A stretch of 64,000 nt of DNA from Chitinophagaceae bacterium (lineage in GTDB: Bacteria > Bacteroidota > Bacteroidia > Chitinophagales > Chitinophagaceae). The position numbers and the translations under genes were made by a program. The stretch covers positions 620,001-684,000 of the forward strand of contig JADKKJ010000001.1 of NCBI GenBank assembly GCA_016720565.1, given 5' to 3'. The notes below the pieces were generated by a model. That model was given only the letters and a program-made list of their open reading frames with translations, did no database searches and was not told the origin of the DNA. Below are positions 1 to 8,608 of this stretch, one piece after another (position 1 is the stretch's first letter; the number at the start of each line of letters is the position of its first letter).

Positions 1-273
1 AAGATAGGTAACCATTGTATCCTGGGCAGCTTCCAGGTCTGGTATGGCTTTTTTTAATTTCACACAGTAGATACCATAGGTCACGCCTTCTTTTTCGCAA
101 TCGTCGGCATATACCGTGGAGCCATCTTCCAGGTCATAAGCGTCAAACCTTCCGGGGAAACAAAATACCTGAAGGGTGCATCCTGTAGTGCTGATGGCCA
201 CCCTTGTGCCATCTTGCGCCTGCGTTAATACAGAAATTAACAGGCAGGCCAGCAGTTTAAACAATTTTCTCAT
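1..273 (-). CDS. Secreted protein of unknown function, C-terminus cut by window edge
   Basis: The reading frame is open from an ATG at 273 back to base 1, 91 codons with no stop, so the 3' end lies outside the window. It begins MRKLFKLLACLLISVLTQAQ, a clear signal peptide with a likely signal peptidase I cut near TQA-Q, so the product is exported. The mature part holds four cysteines (TGCTLQVFC, DDCEKEG, IYCVK), which suggests disulphides. I do not recognise the family. It is divergent from hutH, with only about 60 bp between the two starts, so the promoters share that gap. Confidence 0.75.
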   Translation of the reverse strand, partial: MRKLFKLLACLLISVLTQAQDGTRVAISTTGCTLQVFCFPGRFDAYDLEDGSTVYADDCEKEGVTYGIYCVKLKKAIPDLEAAQDTMVTYL

Positions 274-314
274 GATTAAATTTAATGATTGTTCGCTAAC
301 CGCCGCTTACTGTT

Positions 315-322
315 TATTTTTG
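315..322 (+). promoter_or_regulatory. -7 promoter box of hutH
   Basis: TATTTTTG is an exact match to the Bacteroidota -7 consensus TAnnTTTG and ends 13 nt before the hutH ATG. A TTG at 289-291 could act as the -33 element, although its spacing of 23 nt is slightly long. Confidence 0.6.
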
Positions 323-335
323 TTCAAACGATCAT

Positions 336-1883
336 ATGCCATCATTTCAATACGGTATCGGCCGGCTTACCGCCTCCACAGCGCTGGCAATTGCCAGCGG
401 TAAGATCAAAGGGGAAATAGGGCCGGGAGCTATCAGCCGTATAAGAGAAAGCGAATCTCATGTTCGGGCTATTGTAGAAAGTGATGCTACTGTATACGGA
501 ATCAATACCGGGTTTGGCATACTGGCAAATACGGCCATTTCAAAAAAGGATACGGCCACACTTCAATATAAAATACTTCAGAGCCATAGCGTAGGGGTAG
601 GAGATCCCATTCCGCAGGAGATAGCCCGGTTGATGCTGATCACTAAACTGCACGCGCTGGCAAAAGGGTTTAGCGGGGTTCAATTAGCTACCCTGGAAAG
701 GATACAGTTTCATATAGAAAATGAAGTGACCCCTGTAGTTCCGGAAAAAGGAAGCGTAGGCGCTTCCGGCGACCTGGCTCCCTTATCGCATCTTTTTTTA
801 CCGCTCATAGGACTGGGAGAAGTGTATTACCAGGGGCAGCGAATGGATACCGGGGAATGGATGCGCCTTTCGGGAATGGCTCCTATAACCCTGGGGCCAA
901 AAGAAGGACTTGCACTGATCAATGGTACACAGTTCATTTTAAGTTTTGCGGTCAAAGCAGTTCAAAGAATGCATCATTGCCTGGAAGCCGCTGATATAAT
1001 AGGCGCAATGAGCCTGGAAGCGCTTACAGGTACTAAGGCCCCATTCGATAGCCGGTTACATGAACTGCGGCCTTTTGAAGGAAATAAAATGGTGGCAGGC
1101 AGGTTGCTTCGTTTACTGGAAGGATCGGAGATCATGAACAGCCATACCGACTGTGGCCGGGTGCAGGATCCTTATTCACTACGCTGTATGCCGCAGGTAC
1201 ATGGTGCATCCAGGAATGCCTGGTTGCATTTAAAAGAACTTACAGAGACCGAATTGAATTCCGTTACAGATAACCCCATCATTTTTGATGCGAAGGATAC
1301 GATCAGCGGGGGGAATTTTCATGGACAACCACTGGCGCTTCCCCTGGACTATGCCTGTTTCGCAGCAGCTGAAATTGGAAATATCTCCGACCGCCGTTGT
1401 TATTTATTACTGGAAGGTAAATGGGGCCTGCCGATGCTGCTGATGAATGATGTGGGATTGAACAGCGGATTCATGATCCCGCAATACACTACTGCGGCCC
1501 TGGTAACAGAAAATAAAACACTTTGCTTTCCTGCCAGTGCCGATAGTATTCCCACTTCTTTAGGCCAGGAAGACCATGTAAGCATGGGAAGTATCAGTGG
1601 AAGAAAATTGAACCGGGTACTGGATAATCTTGAATATATACTTGCCATTGAATTATTGTCGGCCTCGCAGGCCATAGAATTCAGGAGGCCTTTAAAAAGT
1701 TCCGCCATCCTGGAATATGCGCATGGGCTGGTGCGCAGGCAGGTAAGTTTTGCTTCAGAAGACAGGGTATTTGCCAACGATGTGAACCGAATCGCCGGTA
1801 TCATGAAGGACCTCAGTTTTGTACAGGCCGTAAATGCCTTTGCCCCGGGGCTCAATGAAGGTTACGAACAATACACCTATTGA
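336..1883 (+). CDS. hutH: Histidine ammonia-lyase
   Basis: This enzyme removes ammonia from L-histidine to give urocanate, the first step of cytoplasmic histidine degradation. At 515 aa it is full length for the family. Ala143-Ser144-Gly145 inside GSVGASGDLAPL is the tripeptide that cyclises to the MIO electrophile, and Y54-G-I-N-T-G-F-G holds the conserved active-site tyrosine. The ATG at 336 is supported by the -7 box at 315-322. The next enzyme, urocanase, lies 0.8 kb downstream on the same strand but is separated by deoD on the opposite strand, so the two hut genes are not in one operon. The gene ends 6 bp before the converging deoD stop with no obvious terminator. Confidence 0.97.
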   Translation: MPSFQYGIGRLTASTALAIASGKIKGEIGPGAISRIRESESHVRAIVESDATVYGINTGFGILANTAISKKDTATLQYKILQSHSVGVGDPIPQEIARLMLITKLHALAKGFSGVQLATLERIQFHIENEVTPVVPEKGSVGASGDLAPLSHLFLPLIGLGEVYYQGQRMDTGEWMRLSGMAPITLGPKEGLALINGTQFILSFAVKAVQRMHHCLEAADIIGAMSLEALTGTKAPFDSRLHELRPFEGNKMVAGRLLRLLEGSEIMNSHTDCGRVQDPYSLRCMPQVHGASRNAWLHLKELTETELNSVTDNPIIFDAKDTISGGNFHGQPLALPLDYACFAAAEIGNISDRRCYLLLEGKWGLPMLLMNDVGLNSGFMIPQYTTAALVTENKTLCFPASADSIPTSLGQEDHVSMGSISGRKLNRVLDNLEYILAIELLSASQAIEFRRPLKSSAILEYAHGLVRRQVSFASEDRVFANDVNRIAGIMKDLSFVQAVNAFAPGLNEGYEQYTY

Positions 1884-1888
1884 TACCT

Positions 1889-2596
1889 TTAAAGTTTCGC
1901 GCTGCTGGCCAATGCCAGTTGCATCATGGGTAGCAGGGCTTTTTCCCTTTCTTCAGAAGAAATTTTTTCATGGGTGGGAATGATATCCGAAACAGTAAGC
2001 AGGGTGGCTGCCGATTTTTTTGTATAACGCGCATTGGCGAAAAGTGCAAATGCTTCCATTTCCGCCGCAAGGCATTTATGTTTTTTCACAATAGCCGGTT
2101 TGCTGGATTCCGCGCGATAAAATACATCGGAGGAATGAACAGGTCCGCAGATCAGGTTAATGGATAATTCTTTTGCCGTTTCATTGATCACGTCATAGGC
2201 CGGGCCACGGTACTTCATCCGGTCTTTTTTATATCCCCAGGCATTTTCGGCATAGGTAGATTCGCTGCAGGCCAGGTTAACATTGATCAGGTCGAACAAT
2301 TTCAATTTCTCTGTATAAGCGCCGCAGGTGCCCACCCGGATAATGCAATCCACCTCATATTCGGTGAATAATTCAAAAGAATAAATGCCAATACTTGGGC
2401 AGCCCATTCCCGAAGCTCCTACGGTTATTTGTTTTCCCTTGTAGGTACCGGTATAATAGAATATGTTTCGTACCGTATTCACCTGCCTGGCATTTTCCAG
2501 GAAATTCTCCGCTATATATTTTGCCCTTAACGGATCTCCGGGCATCAGCACAGTTTTGGCAATTTCGCCGGGGGCAGCACTAATATGTACACTCAT
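1889..2596 (-). CDS. deoD: Purine nucleoside phosphorylase, DeoD type
   Basis: This enzyme cleaves purine (deoxy)nucleosides with phosphate to the free base and (deoxy)ribose-1-phosphate in salvage. It is 235 aa, as expected for hexameric E. coli-type PNPs. Visible motifs are MPGDPLRAK (18-26, phosphate loop), GMGCPSIGIYS (63-73), EMEA (179-182, ribose and base contact) and D204 in TVSDIIPTHE, the position of the catalytic aspartate of the E. coli enzyme. It lies between hutH and hutU on the opposite strand. Its start is at 2596, and the hutU promoter lies upstream of it. Identification is secure; the preferred substrate cannot be read from sequence. Confidence 0.95.
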   Translation of the reverse strand: MSVHISAAPGEIAKTVLMPGDPLRAKYIAENFLENARQVNTVRNIFYYTGTYKGKQITVGASGMGCPSIGIYSFELFTEYEVDCIIRVGTCGAYTEKLKLFDLINVNLACSESTYAENAWGYKKDRMKYRGPAYDVINETAKELSINLICGPVHSSDVFYRAESSKPAIVKKHKCLAAEMEAFALFANARYTKKSAATLLTVSDIIPTHEKISSEEREKALLPMMQLALASSAKL

Positions 2597-2678
2597 GAAA
2601 AAGGTTTAGGCTATCAAGATAGAAATAAATTTTTAATGGCAACAGCCTTGTGCTTTCCTTCACTGTACCGCCAATTAT

Positions 2679-2686
2679 TATCTTTG
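2679..2686 (+). promoter_or_regulatory. -7 promoter box of hutU
   Basis: TATCTTTG is an exact TAnnTTTG match that ends 18 nt before the ATG at 2705. It decides the hutU start: the open frame extends upstream to 2585, but those codons would lie before the transcription start. Confidence 0.6.
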
Positions 2687-2704
2687 CCACTCAAACTGTA
2701 TACA

Positions 2705-4450
2705 ATGATCGATAGTCCCGTTAGAAAATACGATCCAGTAAAATATAAAACGCCCACAGGAAATGTACTAAGCTGTAAAGGCTGGATACAGGAGGCGGCT
2801 CTTCGTATGCTGTTGAATAACCTGGATCCGGAGGTGGCTGAAAGACCGGATGACCTGATCGTGTATGGAGGAAGGGGAAAGGCAGCACGTAATTTCGAGG
2901 CGCTGGACCAGATCATCGCTTCACTCAAAATATTGGGGAATGATGAATCATTGCTCATACAATCCGGCAAACCGGTAGGCATCCTGAAAACGCATCCGGA
3001 TTCACCAAGGGTATTGATCAGTAATTCTCAACTGGTACCAAAATGGGCCACCTGGGAACATTTTGATGAATTGGAGAAAAAGGGATTGATCATGTACGGT
3101 CAGATGACCGCAGGCTCCTGGATCTATATTGGTTCCCAGGGCATCGTGCAGGGCACTTATGAAACGTATGCCGCTGTAGCAAATAAACATTTTGGCGGAT
3201 CTTTAAAGCATACGCTCAATGTTACCGCCGGTTTGGGTGGAATGGGTGGCGCCCAGCCATTGGCCATAACCATGAATGGAGGGGTAGCCCTTATTGCGGA
3301 AGTGGAGAAATGGAGGATCGAAAAAAGAATAGAGACCAGGTATTGCGATCTTTATTTTGACAATATAGACCAGGCCATCGACCGGGCGCTGGAAGCAAAA
3401 CAGAAAGGGGAAGCCATCTCTATCGGACTGCTTGCCAATGCCGTTTGTTTGCTGGAAAGATTGGTGGAAAGGAATATTGTTCCTGATACGCTTACCGACC
3501 AAACTTCCGCTCATGACCCACTGGTGGGCTATGTTCCTCATACATTGAATAATACGGAAGCCGCCATCCTTCGGGAAGATGACCCAGCAGCCTATATTGA
3601 TCTCAGTTATGCATCCATGTATCATCATGTGGAATTAATGGTGGCGTTACAGTCAAGAGGCGCCATTGTATTTGATTATGGAAATAATATTCGCGCAAGG
3701 GCTGAGGAATACCAGCATAAAATGAAGATTGAAAACCCGGAGACAGGCAGTGAAATGAAGCTGGATTGTTTTTCTTTTCCTGGTTTTGTGCCGGCCTATA
3801 TCCGACCCTTATTCTGCGAAGGAAAAGGACCTTTCAGATGGGCGGCCCTTAGTGGCGACCCTGCTGATATCAAAGTAACAGATGACCTGATACGGAGTTT
3901 ATTTCCAAATAATTTTTCACTCCTGAGATGGCTTGACCTGGCACAGGAGAAGATCGCCTTCCAGGGATTGCCTGCAAGGATCTGCTGGCTGGGACAGGGG
4001 GAAAGAGAAATAGCCGGCCTTGCCTTCAATGAACTGGTAAGAACAGGTAAAGTGAAGGCTCCCATCGTTATTGGAAGGGATCACCTGGATACAGGATCCG
4101 TCGCTTCACCAAACAGGGAAACAGAAGCAATGGCTGATGGTTCCGATGCGGTGGCTGACTGGCCCATTTTAAATGCGCTGGTCAATACAGCAGGTGGCGC
4201 CAGCTGGGTATCCCTGCATCATGGAGGCGGTGTGGGTATGGGTTATTCCATCCATGCAGGCATGGTGATAGTAGCGGATGGAACTGAAGAGGCAAAGGCA
4301 AGGTTGGCCCGCGTGCTTCGCAATGACCCGGGTATGGGAGTTATTCGCCATGCCGATGCGGGTTATGAAATAGCCCGGGATACCGCAAAAGAATATGGTC
4401 TCGACCTGAAAGAAAGGATCAATAAGGAAAATGATCAGTCAAGGTCCTGA
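2705..4450 (+). CDS. hutU: Urocanate hydratase (urocanase)
   Basis: It hydrates urocanate to imidazolonepropionate, the second step of histidine breakdown, using tightly bound NAD+ as an electrophile. From the chosen ATG it is 581 aa. YGGRGKAARN (54-63) and the NAD-binding loop GLGGMGGAQP (176-185) are diagnostic, and LHHGGGVGMGYS near the C-terminus is also conserved. The frame is open to 2585, but the promoter box at 2679-2686 and the family-like start MIDSPVRKYDPVKYKTP favour 2705. Its last 16 bp overlap the 3' end of the converging WG-repeat gene. hutI and hutG or ftcD are not in the window. Confidence 0.96.
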   Translation: MIDSPVRKYDPVKYKTPTGNVLSCKGWIQEAALRMLLNNLDPEVAERPDDLIVYGGRGKAARNFEALDQIIASLKILGNDESLLIQSGKPVGILKTHPDSPRVLISNSQLVPKWATWEHFDELEKKGLIMYGQMTAGSWIYIGSQGIVQGTYETYAAVANKHFGGSLKHTLNVTAGLGGMGGAQPLAITMNGGVALIAEVEKWRIEKRIETRYCDLYFDNIDQAIDRALEAKQKGEAISIGLLANAVCLLERLVERNIVPDTLTDQTSAHDPLVGYVPHTLNNTEAAILREDDPAAYIDLSYASMYHHVELMVALQSRGAIVFDYGNNIRARAEEYQHKMKIENPETGSEMKLDCFSFPGFVPAYIRPLFCEGKGPFRWAALSGDPADIKVTDDLIRSLFPNNFSLLRWLDLAQEKIAFQGLPARICWLGQGEREIAGLAFNELVRTGKVKAPIVIGRDHLDTGSVASPNRETEAMADGSDAVADWPILNALVNTAGGASWVSLHHGGGVGMGYSIHAGMVIVADGTEEAKARLARVLRNDPGMGVIRHADAGYEIARDTAKEYGLDLKERINKENDQSRS

Positions 4451-5019
4451 ACTTTTTTTCCCGTTTTATCGATCATGAACCATTTGCCTTTGTTCATTAC
4501 TTTGGCATTTCCCTCACTGAAGGATCCTGCAAAATTAAAATGTACGGGGATCACTATTTTCCCTGTTTTGTCCACGTAACCCCAGTCACCATTTTGCTGT
4601 ACAGCAGATAATCCTTCTGAAAATCCCGAAGCGTTATCAAAATGAAAAGGGATCATTATTTTGCCGGAAGGATCGATAAATCCGTATTTCCCGGCTTTCA
4701 TTACTACCGCGGCCCCTTCACTGAAAGAGGATGCGTCCTCATACTGAAGGGCGATCACTTCCTTACCTGTCGTATCCAGGTAACCCCATTTGCCCTCTTT
4801 TTTTACTGCGGCCATGTTCTCGGTAAAGTGAAGGGCTTCGTCGTAAATAAGCGGGATCACCAGGTTACCCGACTTATCTACGAAACCATGTTTTTCCGAT
4901 TTTGTTACCAGCGATAATCCACAGGTACAATCATCTACGTAGTCGTATTGTTTTGCCCATTTTTGCGCGCTGCTGCCCAACGCCAGCGTAATAGCAGCGA
5001 TGAGGAATAGATGTTTCAT
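4435..5019 (-). CDS. Exported WG-repeat protein
   Basis: This 194 aa protein begins with the signal peptide MKHLFLIAAITLALGSSAQ. The mature part is four tandem units of about 37 residues of the WG (KWG) repeat type, each with a core such as GKWGYLDTTGKEVIALQYEDA followed by an S-F-S-E-G-A/L stretch. The repeats start near residues 40, 77, 114 and 151. WG repeats are common in Bacteroidota, and their molecular role is not known. The gene is 16 bp downstream of the 465 aa gene on the same strand and is probably co-transcribed with it. Its stop overlaps the end of hutU. Confidence 0.85.
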   Translation of the reverse strand: MKHLFLIAAITLALGSSAQKWAKQYDYVDDCTCGLSLVTKSEKHGFVDKSGNLVIPLIYDEALHFTENMAAVKKEGKWGYLDTTGKEVIALQYEDASSFSEGAAVVMKAGKYGFIDPSGKIMIPFHFDNASGFSEGLSAVQQNGDWGYVDKTGKIVIPVHFNFAGSFSEGNAKVMNKGKWFMIDKTGKKVQDLD

Positions 5020-5035
5020 ATGCAGCCTGTTTAAG

Positions 5036-6433
5036 TTAATTAGCGGATGATTCTTTTATCTGCCTCTCGGAGAATTGTTCACTTAGAACGGAAGCATCAT
5101 AGTCTGGCCAGACTTTTTTCTGCAGTTTTAATTCCACATTACAGGTGGCCAGTTTTTTCAGCGTGTTAAGATTTTTTGAACCCTTTGTACCTGGTTTTCT
5201 TTTTTCCCATTCTTTATCTGCCAGTTCTTTTACCAGTTTTTCTACCGGCCTGAAACCAAGTTTATAATAGAACCAGAAAGCACCGGTCTTTAAGCCTTCA
5301 GGATTTCCTTTTCCAAATTGGAAAGGCTTGATGATGAATTGTCTTGATCCATGGCGCTGGTAGAATAGCCGGAGTACCTGAGCAAAGGTCCAGGCAGATT
5401 CGCCCTTCCGGAATGGTTCAAAAATATTGATACCTATTTTGCAGCGCTGGCCAAATAACCAGCCACCGCCATAGGCAACCGGAACCCCGTTGCGGAAGGC
5501 CATAAAGCCGATATAATTCTCGATGCTTAATTTTTTTTCATTTACCATGCCTACCAGTCCAACCTGCAATCCTTTTCCCAGGTCAAATAATTCCAGTTCC
5601 CTTTCATTGGCATAGGTAAAAGGATCGATCTCCTTGCATTGAAATGCCAGGGTGGCCTTCATGATCTCCACCATACGTTTCCTGGTCTTGACACTGATAT
5701 TCAGCTGAGGGTCTATGGCCTGCCTTATGACCTGGCTGGAATTCACATCTCGATGAAACTGGTGGAAATAATGAATGCTGCTGGTTTCGGCATGCAGGAA
5801 ACTGCGACTGAAGAAGGGTTCACTCAGGCTCCAGCGCACATACACTTTCAATTGCTCATAAAATTCTTCTTTTACATCCAGTGGCAGGGGTGATTCATCA
5901 AATAAGCGCATCAGCCAATTCAACTGTGCCCCACCATCCTGGTGGCCGGATAATAATTTGATTCGGTTCTTCAGGCTCAGATCACCCTGGGTGGCTCGCT
6001 GGTATTCTGTTTTTGGAAGGAAAAGGTAAAGCGTTCTTCTTACCACATGTGGGTTGGCTTCACTGCTGTCTAACTCAACAGAAGAGGGGAAGGTCTTTAA
6101 TAGCCATTTGGTAATGGAAAAACTATAGTTGCAGCAAAGTTGGGTATAAGGCAACCCGCTGCCCATCAGGGCAAGATGTGTTCTTTTATTGTGATGGTCC
6201 ATTAGCTTCTTCACTTCATGGCTCATTCTTTCCAGTTCGCTGATTGCCATCTTATAAACATGTCCGTTACCCGGGAAGGCGCAATGGAATAACAGCAGTT
6301 CATGATAGGTTTTTATAGCGGCAGGTTGTTTCAGTGAATGCCGTGAAATGGATTCCAGGATCTTTCCCGTCTGCACCGGGTCCCTGGAATTCTTTAGCTG
6401 TGTAATGAGTGTAGCAGGCAATTCTTTTGTCAT
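5036..6433 (-). CDS. Uncharacterised protein with a GNAT-like C-terminal region
   Basis: The 465 aa soluble protein has no signal peptide. Residues 300-400 look like an acyltransferase of the GNAT fold: a strand pair (YIGFMAFRNGVPVAYGGGW), a central segment, then AFWFYYKLGFRPVEK (385-399), which resembles the GNAT beta6-alpha4 end region with its Y-x-K-x-G-F pattern. Residues 1-290 are mostly helical and not recognised. The acyl-CoA pyrophosphate loop (Q/RxxGxG/A) is not obvious, so activity is uncertain. The ATG is fixed by a perfect -7 box 4 nt upstream. It heads a two-gene operon with the WG-repeat gene. Confidence 0.7.
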   Translation of the reverse strand: MTKELPATLITQLKNSRDPVQTGKILESISRHSLKQPAAIKTYHELLLFHCAFPGNGHVYKMAISELERMSHEVKKLMDHHNKRTHLALMGSGLPYTQLCCNYSFSITKWLLKTFPSSVELDSSEANPHVVRRTLYLFLPKTEYQRATQGDLSLKNRIKLLSGHQDGGAQLNWLMRLFDESPLPLDVKEEFYEQLKVYVRWSLSEPFFSRSFLHAETSSIHYFHQFHRDVNSSQVIRQAIDPQLNISVKTRKRMVEIMKATLAFQCKEIDPFTYANERELELFDLGKGLQVGLVGMVNEKKLSIENYIGFMAFRNGVPVAYGGGWLFGQRCKIGINIFEPFRKGESAWTFAQVLRLFYQRHGSRQFIIKPFQFGKGNPEGLKTGAFWFYYKLGFRPVEKLVKELADKEWEKRKPGTKGSKNLNTLKKLATCNVELKLQKKVWPDYDASVLSEQFSERQIKESSAN

Positions 6434-6437
6434 GTTC

Positions 6438-6445
6438 CAAATTTA
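6438..6445 (-). promoter_or_regulatory. -7 box 4 nt from a start codon
   Basis: On the minus strand this reads TAAATTTG, an exact TAnnTTTG match, followed by GAAC and then the ATG at 6433. The transcript would begin at or next to the ATG, making it leaderless. Confidence 0.55.
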
Positions 6446-6551
6446 TTTTTATTACAAGGCATTTGGGCTGACCTGCCTCATAGGGCACGCTAATACTGCT
6501 CAAGGGTTTTTGTTTGCAATAAACGACTTACCTTTCAAAAAATAATTTGTT

Positions 6552-7859
6552 ATGAGAAAAGCATTTTTATGCTTGCTGCTGGTAGTGTTTTTTTCCGCCC
6601 TTACCGGGGAAGCACAGCAATACAAACTGAAGCAGAACACTTCACTGATGGGCATAAAAACGGAATCAACTATTTATGTAAAAGGGTTACGGAAAAGAAC
6701 GGAAGCAGGATCAATGATGGGTATTCCTTCCAATCCTACTATAGAACAATGCGACCTGCAGCGAACCATTACACTCAATCTCAATAAAAAATTATATTTC
6801 ATCGAACCATTTTCCAATAACCAGGAAGAGGTGATCGATGAAGACATCAAGACCGTTCCAAAGAAAACGGTACCTGTTCAGAAAACCGCTCAGAAAGGGG
6901 GCACCATCACCATGTATTTCAGTATTGTGGATACAGGGGAAAGGAAGAACATGTATGGGTTCACGGCACGTCATATCTGGACCACACAAAAAATGAAACC
7001 TTCGCCTGATGCCTGCAGTATGAAGGACAGTATTATCATAAAAACTGATGGCTGGTATATCGATCTTCCGCAGTTTAATTGCCCTGTACGCTATTCATCC
7101 TATAAACCAGTTTCTCCTGCTAATACAGAAAAACCTGATTGCCAGGATAAGTTCATAACAAGGAGATCGGGCAGGGGGAAACTTGGCTTCCCGCTTATTG
7201 TAAAAACAACCATGATCATGGGTGATGGCAGCGGAAAGACCACAGAATTCGTGACCGACCTTACCACGCTGGAACTGACCAGTGGAAAACTGGACTCCAT
7301 GCTGTTTGAGATCCCTCCCGGTTTCACAGAAGCAAAAAGCCTGGATGAGTTAAAGGAAAAAGCGGATTATAAATCCATGATCAAAGAATATGGCAAACAA
7401 AAAACAGTAACCGACGCACTGGTCAAAGAAGAAGATAACGGCGGGAAAATATTGATAGGCGTTTATGTGCCAACCGGCGAACAAACCCTGAAGGATTATG
7501 GTCAGACCCTGCAGCAGCATATCGTAAATGAACTGAATAATTCATCCTATGCGGCCATTCCTGTAGCGGATGCAGCCGAAGCAAAAGCAAAAAATTGCGA
7601 GTATGTACTTGCTACCGAATTTCAGCGATTCAAATCCGGAAGTAAGGTGGGTGGTTTATTGAAGGCAGTAAAAAATGCAGACCCTGGAGCGGCCAATTCC
7701 TACAATATCGACCTGGGTATGCTCCTGAACAGGCTTTCTGATGGAAGCCTTAAACTTTCGGAAAAGGTCAGCGGAAAATTTGAAGGAAAGGCAGATGAAT
7801 CAGCCAAAAAATCGTTGGCAGAAGGTTGTGGAAAATTGCTGAGCGATTTGTCGCGCTGA
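6552..7859 (+). CDS. Exported protein of unknown function
   Basis: The protein is 435 aa with a signal peptide (MRKAFLCLLLVVFFSALTGEAQ). Residues 20-250 read as a secreted beta-rich domain of the kind annotated DUF4412-like in this phylum (YKLKQNTSLMGIKTESTIYVKGLRKR, later VKTTMIMGDGSGKTTEFVTDLTTLEL), but I hold that loosely. The C-terminal 150 residues (ILIGVYVPTGEQTLKDYGQ, CEYVLATEFQRFKSGSKVG, YNIDLGML) look like a separate periplasmic alpha/beta domain. Three bases before the ATG is TAATTTG, a shortened -7-like string that may be chance. It is followed 62 bp later by another secreted gene on the same strand. Confidence 0.65.
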   Translation: MRKAFLCLLLVVFFSALTGEAQQYKLKQNTSLMGIKTESTIYVKGLRKRTEAGSMMGIPSNPTIEQCDLQRTITLNLNKKLYFIEPFSNNQEEVIDEDIKTVPKKTVPVQKTAQKGGTITMYFSIVDTGERKNMYGFTARHIWTTQKMKPSPDACSMKDSIIIKTDGWYIDLPQFNCPVRYSSYKPVSPANTEKPDCQDKFITRRSGRGKLGFPLIVKTTMIMGDGSGKTTEFVTDLTTLELTSGKLDSMLFEIPPGFTEAKSLDELKEKADYKSMIKEYGKQKTVTDALVKEEDNGGKILIGVYVPTGEQTLKDYGQTLQQHIVNELNNSSYAAIPVADAAEAKAKNCEYVLATEFQRFKSGSKVGGLLKAVKNADPGAANSYNIDLGMLLNRLSDGSLKLSEKVSGKFEGKADESAKKSLAEGCGKLLSDLSR

Positions 7860-7921
7860 TCAGTTTTTCTTTAACTGGTTTTTAAGCCTTGAGTAATTAA
7901 ACGGAATTGTAAATTTCAGGT

Positions 7922-8608
7922 ATGTTTCGTACTGTATTTTTTCTGTTTGCTCTTTTTTCAGGTTTGTGCAGGGCCTCCGGACAGGAGATCGCCCAGATCC
8001 AGTTCAATAATGGAAACAACCTGGGCACTATTGCATTGTTAACGGATGGAAATGTGCTGATCCGGGTAAGTGATCAGGGCAAAATACTTGAATGGGGTAC
8101 GGAGATCCAGTCTTTTCGTAACAGTAATTACTATGCGCCCCAACTCCAGCCATATCCCGGCAGGATCGAATATTACGGCAATGAAGCAGACTCTATTAAC
8201 AGGGGTAAAGTGAAGACCATTGCTTCCGCCTATATCACCTATTACCCTGCCTCTGAAACCGAACTGAAAAGAGGGAAGATCCGTTCTATCGGGCGTTCTA
8301 ATTTTGATTATTTTGACGCTTACGATAATAAATCACTAAGAGGTAAACTGAAGATGATTGGTGGAACCCTTTTCCAGTTTTACACAAATTTTGATGACCC
8401 TTCACTGATCGGAAAACTCCGCGCAGTGGGAAACACTCCTATACAGTATTATAACTCTTTTGATGATAAACTGATTAGGGGTAAGGTCAAGTCTATTGGT
8501 TCAGTAATCTATACCTGGTACACTTCCCTGGAAACTCAATATGGTGGGGGACTAAAGTCAGGTCCGTTCAGGGCCAGCATTGGCGGCATTGTTTACATAC
8601 TTCAATAA
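7922..8608 (+). CDS. Exported protein built of RGK-x-IG repeats
   Basis: The protein is 228 aa with a signal peptide (MFRTVFFLFALFSGLCRASG). From about residue 95 it contains five tandem units of about 22-25 residues with the pattern RGK-(V/L/I)-(K/R)-(S/T/M)-I-G followed by an aromatic pair (ITYY, FDYF, FQFY, IQYY, YTWY) and then an acidic or asparagine-rich turn (NSFDDK, TNFDDP). The aromatic and glycine spacing suggests a beta-solenoid or toast-rack fold, somewhat like MORN or WG repeats. I do not recognise a named family. Its last 7 bp overlap the 3' end of the converging CAP-domain gene. Confidence 0.7.
   Translation: MFRTVFFLFALFSGLCRASGQEIAQIQFNNGNNLGTIALLTDGNVLIRVSDQGKILEWGTEIQSFRNSNYYAPQLQPYPGRIEYYGNEADSINRGKVKTIASAYITYYPASETELKRGKIRSIGRSNFDYFDAYDNKSLRGKLKMIGGTLFQFYTNFDDPSLIGKLRAVGNTPIQYYNSFDDKLIRGKVKSIGSVIYTWYTSLETQYGGGLKSGPFRASIGGIVYILQ

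Noticed and set aside
1400..1855. Antisense open frame within hutH
   Set aside because: No family resemblance, no promoter and no start context. The overlapping sense gene is certain.
2585..2704. Longer hutU N-terminus starting at 2585
   Set aside because: The extra codons overlap the deoD start and lie upstream of the -7 box; the family-like sequence starts at 2705.
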